A stretch of 64,000 nt of DNA from Pseudochelatococcus lubricantis (GCF_042432495.1 NZ_JBHLXC010000024.1:124001-188000), one strand, 5' to 3'; counted from the stretch's first letter, positions 21,609 to 30,759 are shown. Notes: a model not told the origin generated them from the sequence alone. A program made the numbers and translations.

Positions 21609-22939
21609 CACAGGACGCCACACTGACGCTGACGATAGCCCGCCTCGGAGCGCGCGGGGACGGCATTGCCGACACGCCTGCCGGTCCCGTCTACGTGCCC
21701 TATGCGCTGCCCGGCGAGACGGTGCGCGTCAGCCTGCCCGCGCCCGACCCTTCGACCGGACGCGCCGCGCGCTCCTCGATGGGCCGCGCGGACGCGCGCG
21801 CCGCCCTGATCGCCGTCGAGCACGCCGCGCCTGACCGGCGCGCGCCCGAATGCGTGCTGTTCACGCGCTGCGGCGGCTGCGTGACACAACATATGTCGGA
21901 GGCGACCTATGGCGCCTGGAAACGCGACAGCGTCGTCACCGCGCTGGCGCGCGCCGGCATCGACACACCCGTCGAACCGCTTGTGGATGCGCACGGCACA
22001 GGCCGCCGGCGGGTGACGTTCCACGGTCGGCGCAGGCAGGACGCGGACGGTGTCGACGACGCCGTCGGCTTCATGGCCGCGCGCAGCCACGATCTCGTGC
22101 CCGTCGCGCACTGCCCGGTGCTCGACCCCGCGCTGGCGCGCGCGCCGGCGGTCGCCCTCGATCTCGCCAGGCTGCTGCTGCCGAAAGGCAAGCCGCTCGA
22201 TATTCAGATCACCGCCACGACCTCCGGCCTCGACATCGATGTGCGCGGCCACGGCCCTGCCGGCGAGGTGGAGCGGCGCGTGCTGACGGGCGCGGCCGAG
22301 CGGCTCGATCTCGCCCGCCTGTCGATCCACGGCGATCTCGTCGTCGAGCGCCGGCCGCCGGGCATCGCGATGGGGCGCGGGCTGGTGACGCCGCCGGCGG
22401 GCGGCTTCCTTCAGGCGACGGCGCTGGGCGAGGAAACACTGGCGCGGCTGGTGACGGAAGCCTGCGACAGCGCGCCCGGGCGCATCAAGCGCGCCGCCGA
22501 CCTCTTCGCCGGCTGCGGGCCGTTCGCGCTGCGCCTGGCGGAACGCGCCGAGGTGCATGCTGTGGAAAGCGCAGCAGCCGCGTTGGCCGCGCTGGACCGC
22601 GCCTTCCGCGCCACGCCTGGCTTGCGCCGCATCACCACGGAGGCGCGCGACCTGTTCCGCCGCCCTCTGCTGCCGCTTGAACTGAACCGCTACGACGCCG
22701 TCGTCTTCGATCCGCCCCGGGCAGGGGCGGAAGCGCAAGCGCGCGAGATCGCCAAGAGCCAGGTGCCGCTCGTCGTCGCCGTTTCATGCGACGCCGGCAC
22801 CTTCGCCCGCGATGCGAAAATCCTGACCGATGGCGGCTATGCCGCCGCGCGCATCACGCCGGTCGACCAGTTCCGCCACTCGCCCCATGTCGAGATGGTG
22901 GGCGTGTTCGTGCGGACCGGCAAGGCGAGGCGCCGGTGA
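21605..22939 (+). CDS. Class I SAM-dependent RNA (uracil-5) methyltransferase, RlmD/RumA-like
   Basis: 444 residues. An N-terminal TRAM-like beta region leads to a [4Fe-4S] cluster site: Cys83, Cys89 and Cys92 in CVLFTRCGGC, plus Cys170 in AHCPVLD. The SAM domain has DLFAGCGPFALRLAE, the family motif VFDPPRAG, and the nucleophilic Cys395 in VAVSCDAGTFARD. These features identify a tRNA or rRNA m5U methyltransferase of the RumA/RlmD/TrmFO-unrelated type; which uridine is modified is not determinable. ATG at 21605 overlaps tlyA. It converges on bamD with 18 bp between stops. Confidence 0.9.
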   Translation: MTQDATLTLTIARLGARGDGIADTPAGPVYVPYALPGETVRVSLPAPDPSTGRAARSSMGRADARAALIAVEHAAPDRRAPECVLFTRCGGCVTQHMSEATYGAWKRDSVVTALARAGIDTPVEPLVDAHGTGRRRVTFHGRRRQDADGVDDAVGFMAARSHDLVPVAHCPVLDPALARAPAVALDLARLLLPKGKPLDIQITATTSGLDIDVRGHGPAGEVERRVLTGAAERLDLARLSIHGDLVVERRPPGIAMGRGLVTPPAGGFLQATALGEETLARLVTEACDSAPGRIKRAADLFAGCGPFALRLAERAEVHAVESAAAALAALDRAFRATPGLRRITTEARDLFRRPLLPLELNRYDAVVFDPPRAGAEAQAREIAKSQVPLVVAVSCDAGTFARDAKILTDGGYAAARITPVDQFRHSPHVEMVGVFVRTGKARRR

Positions 22940-22957
22940 CGGCGCGGCCGACGGCCG

Positions 22958-23866
22958 TTACCTGAACTGGCCGCCGCTGAAGAGCTTGCTGATCCACGAG
23001 CCCGTGTCCTCGCGCGGTTCAAGGCCCTTGCTGGCGAGCAGCGCGTAGGCGTCCTTGTACCACGGGCTTTCCGGGAAGTTGTGGCCGAGCACCGCTGCCG
23101 CCGTCTGGGCCTCGCTGACGATGCCGAGGGCGACGTAGGCCTCTGTCAGGCGCATCAGCGCCTCCTCGACCGAGCGTGTCGTCTGGTAGCGCGCCACAAC
23201 CTCACGGAAGCGGTTGATGGCGGCCGTGTAGTTGCGCTTGCCCAGATAGAAGCGGCCCACCTCCATCTCGTGGCCGGCGAGCTGGTCGCGCACCACCTGA
23301 AGGTTGAACTTGCCGTCCTTCACATATTCGGAACGCGGATAGCGCTCGATCAGCGTCTCGAACGCCTGCACGGCGCGCTGTGTGGACGCCTGGTCGCGGG
23401 TGACGTCCGGCACCTGCTTGTAGTAGGACATCGCCAGCAGATACTGCGCGTAGGCGGCGTCCTCGGAATTGGGATAGAGCGTCGTATAGCGTATCCCGCT
23501 GTTGGCCGCGTCGTCATACCGGCCGCCCTCGTAGGCGACGTAGGTCTGCATGATCAGCGACTTCTGCGCCCAGGTCGTGCCGGGATTCTGCCGGTTGATG
23601 GTGTCGAACGCCTTGTAGGCGCCCTCGAAATCGCCCTTCGCCGACCTCGCGAGGCCGTCGTTGTAAAGCTCTTCCGCCGGCTTCACCGGAACGATCTCGG
23701 GCTTGTAGACTTCCGGCTTGGAGAACGGATTAAGCGACTTCACCGAGTCGCAGGCCGCGACGGCAAGAAGGATCACACCGGCCGCTGCGAGACGGCCCGC
23801 GACGCGCAGGACCGGACGCCCGCCGGAAACCACGTTGTCGGAAAAAGGCAAGTGCGAGAAACGCAT
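22958..23866 (-). CDS. bamD: Outer membrane protein assembly factor BamD
   Basis: Lipoprotein of the BAM complex that inserts beta-barrels into the outer membrane. 302 residues, lipobox LAVAAC with Cys39 after a hydrophobic stretch. The mature protein is made of TPR-like helices: EELYNDGLARSAKGDFEGAYKAF, YAQYLLAMSYYKQV, RYPRSEYVKDGKFNLQVVRDQLAGHEMEVGRFYL. These stretches are diagnostic for BamD/ComL. It lies 135 bp downstream of lpxC on the same strand, the usual alphaproteobacterial arrangement. The cluster ends here; recN and ligA, which often follow, are absent. Confidence 0.94.
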   Translation of the reverse strand: MRFSHLPFSDNVVSGGRPVLRVAGRLAAAGVILLAVAACDSVKSLNPFSKPEVYKPEIVPVKPAEELYNDGLARSAKGDFEGAYKAFDTINRQNPGTTWAQKSLIMQTYVAYEGGRYDDAANSGIRYTTLYPNSEDAAYAQYLLAMSYYKQVPDVTRDQASTQRAVQAFETLIERYPRSEYVKDGKFNLQVVRDQLAGHEMEVGRFYLGKRNYTAAINRFREVVARYQTTRSVEEALMRLTEAYVALGIVSEAQTAAAVLGHNFPESPWYKDAYALLASKGLEPREDTGSWISKLFSGGQFR

Positions 23867-24000
23867 CCCTCGTCAATCCTCCAGATGGCGCGAGGGACAC
23901 ATGACACCCCCAACCCCGGGGTGTTTACCCCAAACAGACCTCATCCGCCAAGCACTCTGTTTCGCCCGCAGTCAAATCCGCACACAAGACATCGGAAAAA

Positions 24001-24951
24001 TCAGGTCAGATCAGGCGCGTAGGCCGGAGCGGCCGCGCCCGCGGCGACTTCCGCGTAGCCGTATTCGCGGCGCGGGGCGAGCGAGTCGATGATGGCGTAA
24101 TTCGCCCGGTCGCTGAACAGCGCGTCCAGCACCGCGACATTCATGCGGTGGCCAGCGCAGTAGGAGCGGTATTCGCCCTGCAGCGCAAAGCCCGCCAGCG
24201 CCAGATCGCCGACGGCGTCGAGCAGCTTGTGGCGCACGAACTCGTCGCCGTAGCGCAGACCCTCGGGATTGACGATACCGTCGTCAGCGATGGCGATCGA
24301 GTTGTCGAGCGACGAGCCGAGTGCCAGCCCCATGCCGCGCAGCTTCTCGACATCGCGCATGAAGCCGAAGGTGCGCGCGCGGCAAATCTCGTTGCGGAAC
24401 ACGGCGGCGTCCAGATCCACCACCTTGCGCTGGCGCCCGATCACCGCCGAATCGAAATCGATCTCGACATCGAGACGGAAGCCGCGGTCAGCGGGACGAA
24501 GCTCGGAGTAGCCGCGCCCGTGGTTGATCCGTACCGGACGCAGGATCTTCAGGTAGCGGCGCGACGCCTCCTGACGCACGATGCCGGCGGAGACGATCGC
24601 GTCGACGAAGCAGCTGGCGCTGCCGTCGAGAATCGGCATCTCCGGCCCGTCGATCTCGGCCAGCACGTTATCGATGCCAAGCCCTGAAAGGGCCGCCATG
24701 AGGTGTTCGATGGTAGCGACGGAGCCCGTGTCGGCCTCGCCCAGCACGGTGCAGAGTTCCGTGGTGCTGACGTTGGCGTAGCGCGCGTTGATCAGGCGTT
24801 CACGGCCATTCGACAGGCCGGTCCTTAAAAAAACAACGCCGTGGTGGGCGTCGGCGGGATGCAGCACAAGTCTCGCAGGCTTGCCAGAATGAACACCGGT
24901 CCCGGTGAGCGTTACGGCTTTACGAAGCGTCGTTTGCCTGCTGGCCTTCAT
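24001..24951 (-). CDS. lpxC: UDP-3-O-acyl-N-acetylglucosamine deacetylase
   Basis: Committed zinc-dependent step of lipid A synthesis. 316 residues from ATG at 24951, which gives the canonical KASRQTTLRKAVTLTGTGVHSGK start; an open frame continues upstream to 25092 but adds an unrelated 47-residue stretch. Zinc ligand His83 lies in ATIEHLMAALSGLGIDN; the second ligand pair is in FVRHKLLDAVGDLAL; the catalytic His is in AGHRMNVAVLDALF. It is 3' of ftsZ but separated by a ftsZ terminator and 411 bp, with its own predicted promoter at 25133-25170. Confidence 0.95.
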   Translation of the reverse strand: MKASRQTTLRKAVTLTGTGVHSGKPARLVLHPADAHHGVVFLRTGLSNGRERLINARYANVSTTELCTVLGEADTGSVATIEHLMAALSGLGIDNVLAEIDGPEMPILDGSASCFVDAIVSAGIVRQEASRRYLKILRPVRINHGRGYSELRPADRGFRLDVEIDFDSAVIGRQRKVVDLDAAVFRNEICRARTFGFMRDVEKLRGMGLALGSSLDNSIAIADDGIVNPEGLRYGDEFVRHKLLDAVGDLALAGFALQGEYRSYCAGHRMNVAVLDALFSDRANYAIIDSLAPRREYGYAEVAAGAAAPAYAPDLT

Positions 24952-25132
24952 CGAATGCGTCCCGGACCGGGGTACCAGATAGGCGGCGCCGAACCCCGGT
25001 CCCGGTCGGCGTGCCGTGTGAGGGAGCACTCGATTCGAGGCTGTCGACTCACGTTGCGAGCTTACATAAACACCCTCGTCCACTGACGCCAAATCACGCT
25101 TTCTTACCGTCTGTTACAAGCCCTTCAGACAC

Positions 25133-25170
25133 ATAATATGCTTTCAAAACAATCGTTTACACTTCGTTAA
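25133..25170 (-). promoter_or_regulatory. Predicted lpxC promoter with a CtrA-like box
   Basis: On the minus strand TTAA-CGAAGTG-TAAA (25170-25156) differs by one base from the Caulobacter CtrA consensus TTAA-N7-TTAA. Its downstream half overlaps a -35 hexamer TGTAAA (25161-25156), followed by a 17-bp spacer and the -10 TATTAT (25138-25133). CtrA-activated promoters typically have the box over the -35. The start codon is about 175 bp downstream. Match to consensus is seen; regulation is inferred. Confidence 0.4.
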
Positions 25171-25291
25171 CCTTTCCCCGGAAACGGATGCCGTGGCAGC
25201 TTGATTGCGGCAAAATTGCGACACAAGCGTCTGTTTCGCCCCCGACGCGCCGCATATCTGTCGTTGGAAAGTCCTTCTTTCATGAAACGCC

Positions 25292-25323
25292 AAAAAAACG
25301 GACAACGGGGCCTTTCGGCCCCG
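25292..25323 (-). terminator. Rho-independent terminator after ftsZ
   Basis: On the minus strand a 7-bp stem CGGGGCC/GGCCCCG with a GAAA loop (25323-25306), then TTGTCCG and seven T (25298-25292). It lies 40 bp beyond the ftsZ stop. Confidence 0.8.
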
Positions 25324-25362
25324 CTGTGGATAGTTCTGTAAAATGTGATCGGGTAAACTTGA

Positions 25363-27120
25363 TCAATTGGCTTGACGACGGAGAAACGCCGGAATTTCAA
25401 GCTGCTCGTCGTCGATGGTGGCGTTGCGCGGCGCGGGAACGGAGGGCCGCACGGCCTGCTGCTCGGGCTGCGCGGGCCGATACACAGGAGGCTGAGGGAC
25501 GGGCTGCGCATGTGGCTGCGCGTGCATTTGCGGCTGCGCGTGCACTTGCGGCTGCGCGCCCTGGGGAGCGGCCTGCGGCTGGCTCCGGACCTGCGGCGCG
25601 TGCTGCGGTGCCGGCTCGTCCCGACGGCCGAGCCCGACGGAGGCGAGACGCTGCAGCAGCGACATGCGCTGGCGCGGATCATGCCCCTGTTGGCTCTGCG
25701 GCGCGTGCTGCGGCGCTTCGCCGCGGCTGGCGCGGATCTGGTTCTGCGCGGGCAGCGGCAGCTCGTCGACACGCGGCATGCGAGCCGGGCGCACCGTCTG
25801 CTCCGCGCGCGGCGGCAGGAAGTGCTCCGGCAGCGCTTCCGGCTGCGGCGCGGGCGCAGCCGCAAGCGCGGCGGCGGTCGGCACGATGTTCGGGCGCGGC
25901 TGCGCGGGCTCGAACACGACGTCGTGACGGCCCACCGCCGGCGCGGAAGACTGGGCGAGCGTCGGCGCGATGCCGGCGACCGGCACGGCCTGCGGCACCG
26001 TGAGGGAAGCCGCTGCCTGCGGCGCCTCGCCGCCCGCAACCGCGATCTGCCCGGAGCCCTGGACGGCGCGCAGGCGCGCCTCGGAGCGCAGCCGCTCCGC
26101 CACCTCGGCGATCCGCTGCTCGGTGGCGGTCACGTCCTGCGTGCTGCCGGCAAGGAGGGGCTCGATGCCGGTGGCGACCACGGACACGCGGATGATGCCC
26201 TCTAGCGCGGGGTCGAAGGTCGCGCCCAGGATGATGTTGGCGTCGGAGTCGACTTCCTCGCGGATGCGGGTCGCGGCCTCGTCCACTTCATAGAGGGTGA
26301 GGTCGTTGCCGCCGGTGATCGAGATCAGCAGGCCGCGCGCGCCCTTCATCGACACGTCGTCGAGCAGCGGGTTGGCGATGGCCGCCTCCGCCGCCGTGAT
26401 GGCGCGCTTCTCGCCGGAAGCCTCGCCCGTGCCCATCATCGCCTTGCCCATGCCGCGCATGATGGAGCGCACGTCGGCGAAGTCGAGGTTGATGAGACCT
26501 TCCTTCACCATCAGGTCGGTGATGCAGGCGACGCCCGAGTAGAGCACCTGGTCGGCGAGCGTGAAAGCGTCGGCGAAGGTGGTCTTTTCGTTCGCGACGC
26601 GGAACAGGTTCTGGTTCGGGATGACGATCAGCGTATCGACCGACTTCTGCAGTTCCTGAATGCCCGCGTCCGCCACGCGCATGCGGCGCGCGCCTTCGAA
26701 CTGGAACGGCTTCGTGACCACGCCGACCGTGAGGATGCCCATGTCGCGCGCGGCCTGCGCGATGACGGGCGCGGCGCCCGTGCCGGTGCCGCCGCCCATG
26801 CCGGCGGTGATGAACACCATGTGCGCGCCGGAGAGGTTGTCGCGAATCTCGTCGATCACCTCTTCCGCCGCCGCGCGGCCGATGTCGGGCTGGGAGCCGG
26901 CGCCGAGGCCCTCGGTCACCTGCGTGCCCATCTGGATGATGCGCTCGCAACGGGAACTCATGAGCGCCTGGGCATCGGTGTTGGCGCAGACGAACTCGAC
27001 CCCTTGCAGGCCGGATTCGATCATGTTGTTCACTGCATTGCCGCCGGCTCCACCGACGCCGAAAACAGTGATGTGGGGCTTCAGTTCCCGGATATCCGGG
27101 GCTTGCAGGTTGATCGCCAT
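25363..27120 (-). CDS. ftsZ: Cell division protein FtsZ
   Basis: Tubulin-like GTPase that forms the Z ring. 585 residues from ATG at 27120 (MAINLQAPDIRELKPHITVFGVGGAGGNAVNNM). The tubulin signature GGGTGTG is at 109-115; the T7 loop NLDFADVRSIM follows. After the globular core (to about 330) is a linker of about 235 residues rich in Pro, Gln, Ala and His, including short HAQP/QPQ repeats near its end. The conserved C-terminal peptide LEIPAFLRRQ, which binds FtsA and other partners, is intact. Long linkers are usual in Hyphomicrobiales. It is 94 bp after ftsA. Confidence 0.97.
   Translation of the reverse strand: MAINLQAPDIRELKPHITVFGVGGAGGNAVNNMIESGLQGVEFVCANTDAQALMSSRCERIIQMGTQVTEGLGAGSQPDIGRAAAEEVIDEIRDNLSGAHMVFITAGMGGGTGTGAAPVIAQAARDMGILTVGVVTKPFQFEGARRMRVADAGIQELQKSVDTLIVIPNQNLFRVANEKTTFADAFTLADQVLYSGVACITDLMVKEGLINLDFADVRSIMRGMGKAMMGTGEASGEKRAITAAEAAIANPLLDDVSMKGARGLLISITGGNDLTLYEVDEAATRIREEVDSDANIILGATFDPALEGIIRVSVVATGIEPLLAGSTQDVTATEQRIAEVAERLRSEARLRAVQGSGQIAVAGGEAPQAAASLTVPQAVPVAGIAPTLAQSSAPAVGRHDVVFEPAQPRPNIVPTAAALAAAPAPQPEALPEHFLPPRAEQTVRPARMPRVDELPLPAQNQIRASRGEAPQHAPQSQQGHDPRQRMSLLQRLASVGLGRRDEPAPQHAPQVRSQPQAAPQGAQPQVHAQPQMHAQPHAQPVPQPPVYRPAQPEQQAVRPSVPAPRNATIDDEQLEIPAFLRRQAN
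25480..25590 (-). repeat. Degenerate short repeats encoding the FtsZ linker
   Basis: Repeated units of about 18 bp (GTGCGGCTGCGC-like on the plus strand) encode QPQVHAQPQMHAQPHAQP. Replication slippage here could change linker length between strains. Confidence 0.55.
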
Positions 27121-27214
27121 GTTTGGCCTCTTCTCATCAATCGGCGCCCGGCTGCGCGCCCCTCTCTCTTCAGATAAATCCTGGACGTGGCGGCCGCCGC
27201 ACCGCCGCCCGTGC

Positions 27215-28567
27215 TCAGAAACTGTCGCGTATCCAGCGGCCCATGCGGCTGAAGTACCCGTCCGTGCCGGTCCGCAGGCCATAGCCCGCCGAGCGCGGCT
27301 CGAAATGCTCCACATGCGCCATCTGCGGGTAAACCAGCAGGCCGACCGACGCGGAAAACGCCGGCCCCTTCGCAGCCTCAGGCAGCCCCTTGATCCCGAG
27401 GGGCCGGCCGATACGCACCTGCCCCGTACCCTTTTCCCCGACGAGAATGCGCCGCGCCAGCTCCGGCAGGCCGGTGAGCTGGCTCGCGCCGCCCGTCAGT
27501 ATCACCCGCCGCCCCGCCTCCGCGGCGAAGCCGGCCTCGCGCAGGCGTCCGCGCGCCAGCTCAAGAATTTCCTCGACGCGCGGCTTGATGATGCGCACCA
27601 GATGCGATTTCGGCACGTGGTTGGGCACGTCCTGTTCGCTGTCGTCGACCTGCGGCACCGCCACGATCTCGCGCTCGTCGGAGGGCGAGGAGATCGCCGC
27701 CCCGTAGAGCGTCTTCAGCCGCTCCGCCGCCGCCACGCGGGTGGACAGGCCGCGCGCCACGTCCATCGTCACGTGATGGCCGCCGACGGCGAAGGCATCC
27801 GCATGGACGAGGTGGCCGCCCGCGAAGACGCCCATGCTCGTGGTGCCGCCGCCGAGGTCGATCAGCACCGCGCCCATTTCCGCCTCGTCGTCGACGAGCG
27901 CGGAAAGGCCGGCGGCGTAAGGTGTCGCCACCACGGCCTCGACGTCGAGATGGCAGCGCTCCACCGCGAGCATCAGGTTGCGCACGGCGCCCCCGTCGGC
28001 ATTGACGACATGCATGTCGACGCCGAGCTTCTCGCCGATCATCCCGGCGGGATCGAGCAGGCCGCGCTGGCCGTCGAGCGAGAAGCCGGTCGGCAGCGCG
28101 TGCAGCACCGCCCGCCCCGGCCGCGTGGCGTGGGCGGAGGCGGCGTCGAGCACCCGGCCGACGTCGCCCGTCGTCACCGCGCCGCCGCGCACCGCGACAT
28201 GGGCCGCGAAACGCTGGGAGGCGAGCCGTCCTCCCGTGAGATTCACGATGACGGACTTCAGCTCCACCTGTGCCATCCGCTCCGCCGCGTCCACGGCGTG
28301 GCGAATGGCACGCTCGGCCGCGTCGAGATCGACGATGATGCCGCCCTTCAGGCCCATGGAGCGCTGGTGGCCGATGCCCAGCACGCGCGCCAGATGCGTG
28401 CGCCCGCGCAGCGCCTCCGTCTCGCCCGCGGGGTTGAGCTGGGCGATGAGGCAGACGATCTTGTTGGTGCCGACATCGAGCACCGACAGCGTGGCACTCT
28501 TGCGGGCGGAGAGCGGTTTCATCCGTGGCGTCAGCCCCGGGGTCAGGCGATTGCCGTTGGAGCTCAT
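27215..28567 (-). CDS. ftsA: Cell division protein FtsA
   Basis: Actin-like protein (450 residues) that tethers FtsZ to the membrane. Phosphate-1 region VLDVGTNKIVCLIAQ, the phosphate-2 segment VLIDLGGGTTSMGVF near residue 245, and ILTGGASQLTGLPELARRIL (adenosine motif) are all present. The C-terminus ends in MGRWIRDSF, fitting the amphipathic membrane-targeting helix. ATG at 28567 overlaps the ftsQ stop by four bases. Confidence 0.95.
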   Translation of the reverse strand: MSSNGNRLTPGLTPRMKPLSARKSATLSVLDVGTNKIVCLIAQLNPAGETEALRGRTHLARVLGIGHQRSMGLKGGIIVDLDAAERAIRHAVDAAERMAQVELKSVIVNLTGGRLASQRFAAHVAVRGGAVTTGDVGRVLDAASAHATRPGRAVLHALPTGFSLDGQRGLLDPAGMIGEKLGVDMHVVNADGGAVRNLMLAVERCHLDVEAVVATPYAAGLSALVDDEAEMGAVLIDLGGGTTSMGVFAGGHLVHADAFAVGGHHVTMDVARGLSTRVAAAERLKTLYGAAISSPSDEREIVAVPQVDDSEQDVPNHVPKSHLVRIIKPRVEEILELARGRLREAGFAAEAGRRVILTGGASQLTGLPELARRILVGEKGTGQVRIGRPLGIKGLPEAAKGPAFSASVGLLVYPQMAHVEHFEPRSAGYGLRTGTDGYFSRMGRWIRDSF

Positions 28568-29490
28568 GTTTCGGGGGCCTTCCGCTTGGCGGGTTTCTTC
28601 TTCGCTTCAGCCATTGCCGCCGCGCCCTCCTCGCTCAGACGCATGGCGACGCGGTCCGGCTGACGCATGTCGATGGCGATGAGGTCCTTTTCGAGGAGAC
28701 GCTCGCGCTTCTCCAGCTCCACGAGACGCTGCATCGCTTCCACGGGTTCCATCTCGGGCAGGCGCACGATCAGGTCGTTGTCGAACTTGACGTCCCAGCG
28801 CCGGCCGGAAACCAGGATGCCGGCGCGGATGCGGCCGGCGATGGGGCCGGCGGCGCGCAGCACGTCGATGTATTCCTGGGAGCGGGTGTTCGCCCCGTCG
28901 CCCGCGACAAAGGGCAGGCGCGCGAAGCGCGCGTCGGTCATCAGGTCGATGACCGTGCCGTCGCCGGCGATGACGAACAGCTCGCCGTTGAGCTGCCACA
29001 GCGCGCGCGGCTCGCGCTCCACGATGTTGATCGCCAGCGCGTCCGGATAGAGCTTGCTGACCGACGCCTGGCGGATCATCGGCACCAGTTCGAGACGCTT
29101 GCGCACCTCGCCCGCGTCGAGAAAGGCGAGCGAGCGCAGGGGCGTGATGCCCGCCGCCGCCAGTACCTCGCTCTCGCGCAGCTCCACCATGCCGCTGATC
29201 TGCACCTCGTCGATGCCGAGGCCCACGGCCCGCGCGAACGCATCATACGGCTCGCCGTAGGTGGCGCGGAACGTCTCCATCTGGCCGCCGTACGACGCGC
29301 CGACAACGCCGACGAGCGTGAAGAAGGCGATTGTCATCGCCGTCCCGCTGCCGCGCGGCATGTAGCGCGCCGCCTTCTCGAACGCCGTCAGGCGCTGCGA
29401 ACGCCGGTCGCCCCCGGCGCGCGGGCCAGCGGCGGCGAAGGAGGGACCGCCGCTCTTCAGACCTCGCAGAAAATGCTTGCCACCAGCCAT
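28564..29490 (-). CDS. ftsQ: Cell division protein FtsQ
   Basis: Bitopic divisome protein (308 residues from ATG at 29490) linking early and late division proteins. A cytoplasmic Arg/Gly-rich N-terminus precedes one membrane helix (AMTIAFFTLVGVVGASYGG). The POTRA domain starts at VGLGIDEVQISGMVELRESEVLAA, and the beta domain continues through INIVEREPRALWQLNGELFVIAGDG. The C-terminal tail is Lys-rich (AKKKPAKRKAPET). An in-frame start 36 bp upstream is possible. Upstream is a 339-bp gap where ddl is expected in this lineage. Confidence 0.93.
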   Translation of the reverse strand: MAGGKHFLRGLKSGGPSFAAAGPRAGGDRRSQRLTAFEKAARYMPRGSGTAMTIAFFTLVGVVGASYGGQMETFRATYGEPYDAFARAVGLGIDEVQISGMVELRESEVLAAAGITPLRSLAFLDAGEVRKRLELVPMIRQASVSKLYPDALAINIVEREPRALWQLNGELFVIAGDGTVIDLMTDARFARLPFVAGDGANTRSQEYIDVLRAAGPIAGRIRAGILVSGRRWDVKFDNDLIVRLPEMEPVEAMQRLVELEKRERLLEKDLIAIDMRQPDRVAMRLSEEGAAAMAEAKKKPAKRKAPET

Positions 29491-29829
29491 CGAAAGCCCG
29501 CCCGAAAAACTCGCCTGAGAACACATGTCGGGAACAGCCGCCGGAACGCCGACACATCGACAATCGCATCAACGGCGTCGCGGCCACCGTTAACGATGAC
29601 TCTTCAGCCTTTTGGTAAATATTTGGTTTAAGGAGCGCGCGGCGCGGCGGCGGAAAATGCGGTTTTCCTCATCCCCCGGGCTCGGCGCCGGCGCCTTCCC
29701 TGCCCGGATAATCCGTTTTCCATCAAGGGGATGGATGGAGTTTCCAAGAGCCGTGATGAGCCGGCAAGGGGCTGGAGAAGCGGTTATTCACAACCATTAA
29801 CCGTTCGCGAAATCCACTGTCCCCGGATG
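29491..29829. other. Gene-free gap between murB and ftsQ (ddl position)
   Basis: No open frame encoding a D-Ala-D-Ala ligase fragment was recognised on either strand. The gap contains AT-rich stretches (GGTAAATATTTGGTTTAAGG near 29615), a consensus DnaA-box-like TTATTCACA (29784-29792) and TTAACCGTTCGCGAA (29798-29812). It probably carries an internal promoter for ftsQ-ftsA-ftsZ. Confidence 0.5.
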
Positions 29830-30759
29830 TTAAGATTTGAGGCTTTCCGCAGGCACGCCGACCCGCCTGATTTCCCATTGCAGGACAATTCCCGTTTTCT
29901 CATGGACCCTTCGGCGAACTTCCTCACCGAGCGTCTCAATGTCGGCGGCCGTCGCGCCGCCCGTGTTGACGAGAAAGTTGCAGTGCAGCTCGGACACCTG
30001 CGCCGCGCCGATTCGCAGCCCCCTGCAGCCGGCGGCGTCCACCAGCTCCCAGGCCTTGCTGCCCTCGGGATTGGTGAAGGTAGAACCGCCCGTGCGGGTG
30101 TTCACGGGCTGCGTGGCCGAGCGCGCCTCCGTGATGGCGCCCATGCGCGCCAGTATCTCTTCGGGATTGCCCGGCGTGCCCTGGAACAGCGCCCCGGTGA
30201 AGATGAGATCGTCGGGCGCGGCCGTATGGCGGTAGCTGAATCCCATGTCCGCATGGGTGAGGACGCGGCTTTCACCGCCGCGATCGAGCGCCCGCGCCTC
30301 CACCAGCACCTGCGCGACATCGCCGCCATAGGCGCCGCCGTTCATGCGCAGCGCGCCGCCGATGGTGCCCGGAATGCCGCGCAGGAAGGCGAGCCCGTCA
30401 ATGCCGGCCTCGGCCGCCGCGCGGGCCACCTTCACGTCGGCAGCGGCGGCACCTGCGCGCACGCGGTGCCCCGGCTCGATAGCGATGGTGGAAAACCCCT
30501 TGCCCAGCCGCACCACAGCGCCCGGCACGCCACCGTCGCGCACCAGCAGGTTGGAGCCGAGCCCAATGACGAGCAGCGGCACGTCGGCCGGCAGATGCCG
30601 CAGAAACAGCGCGAGGTCTTCAGCGTCCGCCGGGGTGAACAGCAACTGGGCAGGGCCGCCGGTGCGGAACCACGTCAGCGGCGCCAGCGGCGCGTTGACG
30701 GCAAGACTTCCCCGCAGCGGCGCGTCGCGGAACGGCGCGGAGATGTCCGGAAACGTCAT
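29830..30759 (-). CDS. murB: UDP-N-acetylenolpyruvoylglucosamine reductase
   Basis: Flavoenzyme (309 residues) reducing enolpyruvyl-UDP-GlcNAc to UDP-MurNAc. N-terminal FAD region APLAPLTWFRTGGPAQLLF and LLVIGLGSNLLVRDGGVPG; the core GIDGLAFLRGIPGTIGGALRMNGGAYG; active-site Ser in TGGSTFTNPEG; and C-terminal Glu in VHEKTGIVLQWEIRRVG. These define a type I MurB. ATG at 30759 overlaps the murC stop (ATGA). Confidence 0.96.
   Translation of the reverse strand: MTFPDISAPFRDAPLRGSLAVNAPLAPLTWFRTGGPAQLLFTPADAEDLALFLRHLPADVPLLVIGLGSNLLVRDGGVPGAVVRLGKGFSTIAIEPGHRVRAGAAAADVKVARAAAEAGIDGLAFLRGIPGTIGGALRMNGGAYGGDVAQVLVEARALDRGGESRVLTHADMGFSYRHTAAPDDLIFTGALFQGTPGNPEEILARMGAITEARSATQPVNTRTGGSTFTNPEGSKAWELVDAAGCRGLRIGAAQVSELHCNFLVNTGGATAADIETLGEEVRRRVHEKTGIVLQWEIRRVGVPAESLKS

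Noticed and set aside
24952..25092. 47-residue N-terminal extension of LpxC
   Set aside because: It starts with TTG without a ribosome-binding site, and the canonical LpxC N-terminus begins at 24951.
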